A DNA stretch of 5,296 bases from Alphaproteobacteria bacterium (GTDB taxonomy: Bacteria > Pseudomonadota > Alphaproteobacteria > CAISOG01). A model generated the notes under the pieces. It was not told the DNA's origin, ran no database searches, and worked only from the letters and a program-made list of their open reading frames with translations. Positions 1 to 5,296 of this stretch are shown here, piece by piece. The stretch lies in contig VEQJ01000102.1 in the NCBI GenBank assembly GCA_018883285.1, positions 1 to 5,296 of the forward strand, read 5' to 3'. Every line of letters starts with the position of its first letter. Position 1 is the stretch's first letter. The position numbers were made by a program, and so were the translations under genes.

Positions 1-1026
1 CGGTTGCAGGTGGCGGGCGACCATCGCAGCGGCCTGCGCGCGCACCATTCCGCCACCCACCTGCTGCACGAAAGTTTGCGGCGGCGGTTGGGGGATCATG
101 TCACGCAAAAGGGATCGCTGGTGGCGCCCGACTTTTTGCGCTTTGACTTCAGCCATCCCAAGCCGTTGAGCGTTGAGGAGGTGCAGGCGATTGAGGATGA
201 TGTGAACGCGCAGGTGCGGCGCAACCTGCCCACCACCACCCAGTTGATGACCCCGCAGGCGGCGATTGCGGCGGGGGCGATGGCGCTGTTTGGCGAAAAA
301 TATGGTGATGAGGTGCGGGTGGTCAGCATGGGTGGGGATGAGGGCGGCAGCAGTGCCAGCTATTCCACCGAATTGTGTGGCGGCACCCATGTGCGGGCAA
401 CCGGCGATATAGGGCTGTTTAAGATTGTTGAGGAAACGTCGGTGGCGGCCGGAATCCGCCGCATTAAGGCCTTAACCGGCAAGGCGGCTGAGGCCTGGGT
501 GCGCGACCAGATGACCGCATTGCAACAGATCGCTGGCCAGCTGAAAACCACCCCAACCCTGGCACCGGCGCGCGTCGCATCGCTGTTGACGGAGCAGCAG
601 GGGCTGAAGCAACAGTTGGGGCAGCTGCGTCATCAGTTGCTGGCTGGTGGTGGCGGCGCGGGCGGTGGCGCGGCGGCGTCTGCCCCATCCGAAACCATCA
701 ATGGCATTGGCTTTGCCTGTCGGGTGTTTGACGATTTGCCGCCCGCCAAGCTGCGCGCGATGGCCGACAAGCTGAAACAGGATTTGGGCTCTGGCATCGT
801 GCTGGTCGCCACCACGGCGGAGGCTAAGGTATCGCTGGCGGTGGGGGTCAGCGATGACTTGACCCAGCGCTTCGACGCCGTCACCCTGGTGCGGCAATTG
901 GTGCCGATTATCGGTGGGCAGGGCGGCGGTGGCCGCCCCGATATGGCGCAGGCGGGGGGATCCCAGGTTGATCGCCTGGATGACGCCCTGGCCGAAATGC
1001 GCCGCGCCCTGGCCAGCGCGGGTTAG
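1..1026 (+). CDS. alaS: Alanine--tRNA ligase, C-terminal part (5' end outside window)
   Basis: Alanyl-tRNA synthetase charges tRNA-Ala with alanine in the cytoplasm and clears mischarged Ser- and Gly-tRNA. Only the last 341 residues are visible; the frame is open through position 1, so the TTG at position 4 is internal and not a start. Numbering from the first visible codon, the editing-domain zinc motif is H16-x3-H20 (HSATH) paired with C126-x3-H130 (CGGTH). The segment following it (GIRRIKALTG) is typical of the family. A predicted helical stretch and a Gly/Ala-rich linker (about residues 214-226) lead into the C-Ala/DHHA1 domain, which carries a GGQGGGGRPDMAQAGG motif near residues 303-318. 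Adenylation and tRNA-recognition domains must lie upstream. Composition matches the ppdK region. The stop is followed after 13 nt by the DUF1674 gene, suggesting one transcript. The identification is secure. Confidence 0.98.
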   Translation, partial: RLQVAGDHRSGLRAHHSATHLLHESLRRRLGDHVTQKGSLVAPDFLRFDFSHPKPLSVEEVQAIEDDVNAQVRRNLPTTTQLMTPQAAIAAGAMALFGEKYGDEVRVVSMGGDEGGSSASYSTELCGGTHVRATGDIGLFKIVEETSVAAGIRRIKALTGKAAEAWVRDQMTALQQIAGQLKTTPTLAPARVASLLTEQQGLKQQLGQLRHQLLAGGGGAGGGAAASAPSETINGIGFACRVFDDLPPAKLRAMADKLKQDLGSGIVLVATTAEAKVSLAVGVSDDLTQRFDAVTLVRQLVPIIGGQGGGGRPDMAQAGGSQVDRLDDALAEMRRALASAG

Positions 1027-1039
1027 CGGGGGGCGAAAC

Positions 1040-1264
1040 ATGACGCAACCCCCGAAAGCCCCGCAAGCATCAGGAAAACCCCTGATCCAGGAATCTGAGG
1101 CGCCGCCCGCCCTGTCGCCCGCCATCCCTAATGACCAGGCGCCTGATAAAGCCATTGCGCCCCTGGACACCGCCGACTGGCCACGCGAAATCGGCGGCAA
1201 GCCAGGGTTGGAACCCACCCGCTATGGCGATTGGGAAGTCAACGGCCGCTGCACCGATTTTTAG
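1040..1264 (+). CDS. DUF1674 / SDHAF4-like succinate dehydrogenase assembly protein
   Basis: A 74-residue protein whose N-terminal 45 or so residues are Pro/Ala-rich and probably disordered. Its C-terminus, roughly residues 50-74 (EIGGKPGLEPTRYGDWEVNG then RCTDF), is the conserved DUF1674 signature, ending right at the stop as in the family. The mitochondrial homologue SDHAF4 binds the flavinylated SdhA subunit and helps it join SdhB; a similar role in bacterial complex II is inferred by homology and not shown here. The ATG at 1040 was chosen because it follows the alaS stop by 13 nt and gives a normal family length. An upstream in-frame ATG at 914 would overlap alaS by more than 100 nt and add unrelated sequence. 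A G-run at 1028-1033 is a weak ribosome-binding site. Usual lineage placement is Alphaproteobacteria, which supports the organism call. Confidence 0.93.
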   Translation: MTQPPKAPQASGKPLIQESEAPPALSPAIPNDQAPDKAIAPLDTADWPREIGGKPGLEPTRYGDWEVNGRCTDF

Positions 1265-1351
1265 GCGGCTGGTTATCCGCGGGTGGGTTAAGTCTTAGCA
1301 AGTCGCTCTCAACCACGACAACGCGGCCTATACACAGCGCGCAATAGCGGC

Positions 1352-1380
1352 TTTACCAAGGGCGGTTTTGGCCATAAAAG
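1352..1380 (+). promoter_or_regulatory. Candidate sigma70-type promoter for ppdK
   Basis: TTTACC at 1352-1357 and TAAAAG at 1375-1380 are separated by exactly 17 nt. Each box matches four of six consensus positions. Transcription would begin near 1387, leaving a leader of about 43 nt before the ppdK start. This is the best-placed pair I can see in the 1265-1429 gap, but the boxes are weak and the call is an inference from spacing and position. Read-through from alaS is also possible, since no terminator is visible after 1264. Confidence 0.3.
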
Positions 1381-1392
1381 AAAATGACTTAA

Positions 1393-1410
1393 ATGACTCA
1401 ACCCCCCTAA
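1393..1410 (+). other. Five-codon leader minigene MTQPP-stop
   Basis: ATG ACT CAA CCC CCC TAA, followed directly by a second in-frame TAA, sits 19 nt before the ppdK start. A still shorter ATG-ACT-TAA (1384-1392) lies immediately ahead of it in the same frame. It ends in Pro-Pro, a context known to slow ribosomes. There is no clear Shine-Dalgarno sequence before it, so translation is unproven and the frame may be fortuitous. Its first 14 nt match the start of the DUF1674 gene (1040-1053) at 13 positions. Confidence 0.2.
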
Positions 1411-1417
1411 TAACGCC

Positions 1418-1423
1418 AAGGGA
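1418..1423 (+). promoter_or_regulatory. Ribosome-binding site deciding the ppdK start
   Basis: AAGGGA lies 6 nt before the ATG at 1430. Two more in-frame ATGs follow at 1439 and 1448, which would be 15 and 24 nt away and so too distant for this site. It therefore favours 1430. Confidence 0.65.
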
Positions 1424-1429
1424 TTTGCC

Positions 1430-4117
1430 ATGACCCAAATGACCCCCATGACTTATGTGTTTCCCTTTGCCATGGGATCTTCTACGGGAACTGCCGCGGG
1501 CACGGTTGGAGTGGCGCAACAGCCGACCCCCGCCGCGCTGCCCGACCGAATGGTGCTGGGCGGTAAAGGGGCAGGGTTGGTGGAGATGAGCGCGCTGGGG
1601 CTGCCTGTACCGCCCGGCTTTACCCTGACCACCGCGGTTTGCCGTGCCTATTACGCCCATGGCCAACGCTATCCCGATGGGTTGGAGGCTGAGGTGGAAC
1701 AGGCGTTGCAGCTGTTGGAAACTCAGATGCAGGCGCGGTTGGGCGATGCCGATGCCCCGCTGTTGGTGTCGGTGCGGTCGGGCGCGCCCGTTTCGATGCC
1801 TGGTATGATGGATACCATCCTGAACCTTGGGCTGAACGACGAAACGGTTGAGGGGCTGGCACGCCTAAGCAACAATCCGCGCTTTGCCTATGACAGCTAT
1901 CGCCGCCTGATTCAAATGTTCGGCGGGGTGGTGTTGGAAATTCCCCATGAGCATTTTGATGCGGTGCTGAACGACCGCAAGGTGCAACAAGGGTTGCTGT
2001 TGGATCACGAAATGACCGCACAGGATTGGCAGGCGGTGGTGCGCGGCTATCAACAGGTGGTGTTGGAGGTGACGGGGCAACCCTTTCCCCAGGATACCAG
2101 GGTGCAGCTGTGGTCGGCCATCCGCGCCGTCTTTTTAAGCTGGAATGGGGAACGGGCACAGGTCTATCGCCGCCTGAACGGGATTGATGAGGCGATGGGG
2201 ACGGCGGTGACGGTGCAGACAATGGTGTTTGGCAACCGCGGCGATAGCAGCGCGACGGGGGTGGCCTTTACCCGCCATCCCAGCACGGGGGAAAAGGCGC
2301 TGTGGGGCGAGTATCTGATTAACGCGCAGGGTGAGGATGTGGTGGCGGGTATCCGCACGCCGCAATCGATTACCCTGGCGGCTAAGCAGGCGGCGGGGCT
2401 TAGTGAGCCATCGATGGAAGAATCGATGCCCGATCCCTATCAACAGCTGGTGCGGGTGGCCAATCAGTTAGAGCAGCACTATCGCGACATGCAGGATATT
2501 GAGTTCACGGTGCAGGAGGGGCGACTGTACCTGTTGCAAACCCGTGCGGGCAAACGCAGCGCGGCGGCGGCGGCGCAGATTGCGGTCGATTTGGTAACGG
2601 AAAAGCTGGCCGATCCTGCCCACGCCCTTAACCTGATTGACCCAGAAAATTTGCAACAGCTGTTGCACCCGCAGATTGATTCGGCCGCCCCCCGTAATGT
2701 GATTGCACGCGGCCTGCCCGCCAGCCCTGGCGCCGCCAGTGGCCGCCCCGTCTTTTCGGCGGAGGAGGCGGTGCGGCGTGCCAGCAGTGGTGAGTCGGTG
2801 ATCCTGGTGCGCGATGAAACCTCGCCAGAGGATATTGCGGGCATGCATGCGGCCAAAGGTATCCTGACCCTGCGTGGGGGGATGACCAGCCATGCGGCGG
2901 TGGTAGCGCGTGGCATGGGACGCCCCTGCGTGGTGGGGGCGAGCAGCCTGCAACTGTTGCCCGACCAGGCGGGCTTTCGCGTCGGCGATCACACCATCGG
3001 CCATGACCAGCTGATTAGTTTGGATGGCGCAAAGGGGGAGGTGATTTTGGGTTCGGTGGCGCTGGTTCCCCCCACCCCCAGCCCCGCCCTGGAACAGCTG
3101 CTAAGCTGGGCGGAACAAAGCCGCGGCCTGGCGGTGCGCGCCAATGCCGACACGCCAGAGGATGCGCGGGTGGCACGCAGCTTTGGCGCAACCGGCATCG
3201 GCCTGTGTCGTACCGAACATATGTTTTTCGCGGCGGAGCGGATTGCCGCCATGCGGGCGATGATCCTGGCCGACAATGTGGCGGAGCGGCAACAGGCCTT
3301 GGCCAGACTGTTGCCCATGCAAAAAACCGACTTTGTTGGGATTTTTAAGGAAATGGCGGGCTATCCCGTCACCATCCGCCTGCTGGATCCCCCCCTGCAT
3401 GAATTTTTGCCGCATGGCGAGCATGAGGTGGCGGCGGTGGCCGCCCTGATGGGGGTGTCGGCCGAAAAGCTGGCAGGGCGTGCCAAAATGCTGGCGGAGG
3501 CTAACCCGATGCTGGGTCATCGCGGTTGCCGCCTGGCCATCACCTATCCCGAAATTTACGCGATGCAGGTGCAGGCGATTTTGGAGGCGGCGGCCGAGGT
3601 CAACGCCGAATTGGGCGCGGGGCAGGCTGTGCCCGAAATTATGATCCCGCTGACCGCGACCTTGAGTGAGCTGGTGCGGATGAAGGAGCTGGTGGCCAGG
3701 GTGGCGGCGGGCGTGCCCAATGCGCCCGCCTATCTGTTCGGCACGATGATCGAACTGCCGCGCGCCTGCCTGATTGCGGGGGAATTGGCCAGCATTTGCG
3801 ACTTTTTCTCGTTTGGAACCAATGACTTAACCCAAACCACCTGGGGGCTATCGCGCGATGACGCGGGCAGCTTCCTCCCCAGTTATGAGGCGGAACGGTT
3901 GATCGCGGTGGATCCCTTCAAAAGCCTGGATCAGCAGGGCGTGGGGCAGCTGATGCGGATGGCGGTGGAGTCGGGCAGGGCGGCCAACCCGGGGCTGAAA
4001 ATCGGCATTTGCGGCGAACATGGCGGCGATCCCGCCAGCGTCAAATTCTGCCGCAGCTTAGGACTAAACTACGTCTCCTGCTCCCCCTACCGCGTGGTGG
4101 TGGCACGGTTGAGTTAA
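1430..4117 (+). CDS. ppdK: Pyruvate, phosphate dikinase
   Basis: PPDK reversibly converts pyruvate, ATP and phosphate into PEP, AMP and pyrophosphate in the cytoplasm, linking glycolysis, gluconeogenesis and the TCA cycle. At 895 residues it is full length for the family. The N-terminal ATP-grasp part has LGGKGAGLVEM (near residue 43), SVRSGAPVSMPGMMDTI (about 113-130), GNRGDSSATGVAFTRHP, and the nucleotide-binding residues E358, Q370 and R372 in QDIEF...LLQTR. The central swivelling domain has GGMTSHAAVVARG with the phospho-carrier H488; T486, two residues earlier, is the position targeted by the PPDK regulatory protein in other organisms. The C-terminal PEP/pyruvate barrel has GLCRTEHMFF (R594), NPMLGHRGCRL, SFGTNDLTQTTWG and GICGEHGGDP with catalytic C861. 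No key residue is missing. The N-terminus (about residues 16-36) holds a low-complexity Gly/Ala/Thr/Pro stretch. The gene stands after a 165-nt gap, so it may have its own promoter. Identification is secure. Confidence 0.99.
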   Translation: MTQMTPMTYVFPFAMGSSTGTAAGTVGVAQQPTPAALPDRMVLGGKGAGLVEMSALGLPVPPGFTLTTAVCRAYYAHGQRYPDGLEAEVEQALQLLETQMQARLGDADAPLLVSVRSGAPVSMPGMMDTILNLGLNDETVEGLARLSNNPRFAYDSYRRLIQMFGGVVLEIPHEHFDAVLNDRKVQQGLLLDHEMTAQDWQAVVRGYQQVVLEVTGQPFPQDTRVQLWSAIRAVFLSWNGERAQVYRRLNGIDEAMGTAVTVQTMVFGNRGDSSATGVAFTRHPSTGEKALWGEYLINAQGEDVVAGIRTPQSITLAAKQAAGLSEPSMEESMPDPYQQLVRVANQLEQHYRDMQDIEFTVQEGRLYLLQTRAGKRSAAAAAQIAVDLVTEKLADPAHALNLIDPENLQQLLHPQIDSAAPRNVIARGLPASPGAASGRPVFSAEEAVRRASSGESVILVRDETSPEDIAGMHAAKGILTLRGGMTSHAAVVARGMGRPCVVGASSLQLLPDQAGFRVGDHTIGHDQLISLDGAKGEVILGSVALVPPTPSPALEQLLSWAEQSRGLAVRANADTPEDARVARSFGATGIGLCRTEHMFFAAERIAAMRAMILADNVAERQQALARLLPMQKTDFVGIFKEMAGYPVTIRLLDPPLHEFLPHGEHEVAAVAALMGVSAEKLAGRAKMLAEANPMLGHRGCRLAITYPEIYAMQVQAILEAAAEVNAELGAGQAVPEIMIPLTATLSELVRMKELVARVAAGVPNAPAYLFGTMIELPRACLIAGELASICDFFSFGTNDLTQTTWGLSRDDAGSFLPSYEAERLIAVDPFKSLDQQGVGQLMRMAVESGRAANPGLKIGICGEHGGDPASVKFCRSLGLNYVSCSPYRVVVARLS

Positions 4118-4142
4118 GGGTCTTCTGCCCATTCTGAGCTTT

Positions 4143-4149
4143 AGGGGGA
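4143..4149 (+). promoter_or_regulatory. Ribosome-binding site for the HEPN-like gene
   Basis: A purine run, AGGGGGA, ends 4 nt before the ATG at 4154. It is a good Shine-Dalgarno match and fixes the start of an otherwise AT-rich gene. It lies only 25 nt after the ppdK stop. No promoter boxes are recognisable in 4118-4153, so translation from a ppdK read-through transcript is possible. Confidence 0.6.
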
Positions 4150-4153
4150 CGTT

Positions 4154-5296
4154 ATGCAGACAACCTTAGAAAACCTTCTAACCGATGCGATTCGTGCAAT
4201 CATAGGGATGGCAGAAGAGGGGGGAGTGAAGACTTTTCCCACACATGAATATACCATTCAATGGATGGAGCCTTTGACAGAAACTAGCTCTCATTCTAAG
4301 GAGGAGGTTCGTACTGAGCCTTCATATCGAGAATTTAAGCGCAACTTTGTAGGTCAATTAGAGCAATTGCCCGAGGTGGTCGAACTTAAGAATAAAGCAA
4401 AAGAATTTGCTGAGCGGGAGGGAAAATTCCCGTTTCACTTTCCAGCTGAAAATTTTGCAGCAATGATGGGTGGAATACTTATCGATGAGTATTTTTATGA
4501 AAATAAGTCACTAATAATAATTAATTTTGATATTATTCGTCAACTGTGCTGCAATTTTATAAATGATGTGCGCGCTGAGGATATGACGCTGCGCATCATT
4601 TATTTAGTAAATAACCTAAAAGCGGATTCCGCATTTCAGTTAAATGAAAACATCAAATTTCGCCCAGTATCTATGGACGATATAGATGCATATGCGAGAG
4701 TTGGCTATTGGGGCCCTTTTTATGAAAGCTATAAATGTATAGATAAAAAAAACTGGATATGTGAGGCTGAAAGGAAAATTAAAAAATCAGATGGTGACGG
4801 AGCAAACTATTTTCATGAGATAGTACATAACATTGTACTATCTCTGAATCTTGCCGTATCAAGTCAAGCCACTTTTTACTGCTTAAGAAACTCGGCTGCA
4901 AGTAAATTTCTGGATTTTAGTTGGGCGCATGGTGGAAGCGATATCCCCTGTAGCCGTAGCGGTGAAGTAGTCGCCTTAAATGCAGATCACATAGCCAAGG
5001 CACAAGGTATATATGACTCGTTAGAAAAAGTTGAAAAAGAAAAATCGTTGGAATTTTTAAAATTACCTCTCCGTAGACTACGTCTTTCAGCGACCCGCCA
5101 AGAGGCTGAAGATCATTTAATAGACTGCGTTATTGCTTTAGAGCGACTTCTTGCTCCTGATAATTCTAAAGCAGAAACAACATATCGATTTGTTCTACGT
5201 GGAGCCGCCTTACTACCTCCTGATTTTGGTTCTTCCGAAAAACGAAAAGAGTTAATGGACAAATTGTACAAAGAACGCAGCAATACAGTGCACGGC
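4154..5296 (+). CDS. Apea-like HEPN domain protein, putative RNase, 3' end cut by window
   Basis: An open frame of at least 381 codons, still open at the window edge. Residues 1 to about 300 match no family I recognise: there is an acidic N-terminus, a mixed hydrophobic/charged middle (for example KSLIIINFDIIRQL, 118-131), and no signal peptide or clear membrane segment. A charged helix (EKVEKEKSLEFLKL, 291-304) leads to RLRLS and then the HEPN-type segment from about 315: EDHLIDCVIALERLL (319-333), ETTYRFVLRGAALL (341-354), and LYKERSNTVHG (371-381). The last contains R375-x4-H380, the catalytic pair of HEPN RNases, with N377 between. This pattern is that of the Apea-like HEPN family as I recall it; other members act in phage defence, but the substrate here is unknown. 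The N-terminal part may be a sensor or effector-specific region (inference). Sampled lines are about 22-42% GC against about 70% in ppdK, and ATA, TTA and AGA codons are common, pointing to horizontal acquisition. The CDS is very likely real; the family call is good, the defence role tentative. Confidence 0.82.
   Translation, partial: MQTTLENLLTDAIRAIIGMAEEGGVKTFPTHEYTIQWMEPLTETSSHSKEEVRTEPSYREFKRNFVGQLEQLPEVVELKNKAKEFAEREGKFPFHFPAENFAAMMGGILIDEYFYENKSLIIINFDIIRQLCCNFINDVRAEDMTLRIIYLVNNLKADSAFQLNENIKFRPVSMDDIDAYARVGYWGPFYESYKCIDKKNWICEAERKIKKSDGDGANYFHEIVHNIVLSLNLAVSSQATFYCLRNSAASKFLDFSWAHGGSDIPCSRSGEVVALNADHIAKAQGIYDSLEKVEKEKSLEFLKLPLRRLRLSATRQEAEDHLIDCVIALERLLAPDNSKAETTYRFVLRGAALLPPDFGSSEKRKELMDKLYKERSNTVHG
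4559..4603 (+). repeat. Bulged inverted repeat inside the HEPN-like gene
   Basis: ATAAATGA (4559-4566) pairs with TCATTTAT (4596-4603), and TGCGC (4569-4573) pairs with GCGCA (4591-4595). A 2-nt bulge lies on the left side and a 17-nt loop in the middle, giving 13 base pairs. It lies wholly within codons about 136-150. It could fold in RNA or be a protein-binding site; no function is known. Confidence 0.6.
4817..4844 (+). repeat. Perfect 11-bp inverted repeat inside the HEPN-like gene
   Basis: GAGATAGTACA (4817-4827) is the exact reverse complement of TGTACTATCTC (4834-4844), with a 6-nt loop TAACAT. It falls in codons about 222-231 (EIVHNIVLSL). A perfect stem of this length with such a short loop is rare by chance in about 1.1 kb. 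There is no U-run after it, so it is not a standard intrinsic terminator. Confidence 0.75.

Noticed and set aside
914..1039. Upstream extension of the DUF1674 gene to the ATG at 914
   Set aside because: The added residues are alaS C-Ala sequence read in another frame. The ATG at 1040 gives the expected family length and spacing.
472..1218. A 248-codon open frame on the minus strand
   Set aside because: It lies antisense to alaS and the DUF1674 gene, both firmly identified. Its translation is low-complexity and resembles no family; long antisense frames are common in high-GC DNA.
1265..1280. GCGG-CCGC inverted repeat after the DUF1674 stop as a terminator
   Set aside because: The stem is only 4 bp with an 8-nt loop and no T-run follows.
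1329..1334. TATACA as a -10 box for ppdK
   Set aside because: Nothing resembling a -35 box lies 16-18 nt upstream (CTCTCA at 1306-1311), and the site at 1352-1380 is better spaced.
1620..2222. A 200-codon minus-strand open frame within ppdK
   Set aside because: It is a shadow of ppdK rich in Pro/Ser/Arg, with no recognisable domain.
4118..4130. GGG-TCTTCTG-CCC as a ppdK terminator
   Set aside because: The stem is only 3 bp and has no T-run after it.
4118..5296. Mobile-element genes, tRNA, CRISPR array or toxin-antitoxin pair in the AT-rich segment
   Set aside because: The segment holds a single continuous reading frame. I saw no integrase or transposase motifs, no cloverleaf and no regular direct repeats; a partner gene could only lie beyond the window.

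Overview
The window looks like high-GC alphaproteobacterial core chromosome that changes abruptly, at its right-hand end, into AT-rich accessory DNA. The organism call is an inference. It rests on the high GC of the first 4.1 kb, on a DUF1674/SDHAF4-type protein (a family typical of Alphaproteobacteria and mitochondria), and on an AlaRS gene close to a PPDK gene. No genus can be named from the sequence alone.

Layout, all on the + strand. Positions 1-1026 are the 3' part of alaS, covering the zinc-binding editing domain and the C-Ala domain; the catalytic N-terminal half lies upstream of the window. Positions 1040-1264 encode a 74-residue DUF1674 protein, the bacterial counterpart of the succinate dehydrogenase assembly factor SDHAF4. 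It starts 13 nt after the alaS stop, so the two genes are probably co-transcribed. The 165-nt gap at 1265-1429 has a weak sigma70-like promoter candidate, a five-codon minigene (MTQPP-stop) and a run of 9-nt ATGAC repeats, but no convincing terminator. Positions 1430-4117 encode a complete 895-residue pyruvate, phosphate dikinase with its key residues in place.

Base composition and codon choice change just after the ppdK stop, within about 36 nt. From 4154 to the end of the window runs one open frame of at least 381 codons that is cut off by the window edge. Its visible C-terminus ends in a HEPN-type segment resembling the Apea-like HEPN family, with an R-x4-H motif (residues 375-380). HEPN proteins of this kind are often RNases found in phage-defence or other accessory loci. 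This gene is the best candidate for an undescribed system here. Its coding DNA also holds two strong inverted repeats and a helical-turn-spaced repeat near its start.

The first three genes are housekeeping: translation, assembly of TCA-cycle/respiratory complex II, and PEP-pyruvate interconversion. The last gene appears to be an insertion next to ppdK with no evident metabolic link to it.
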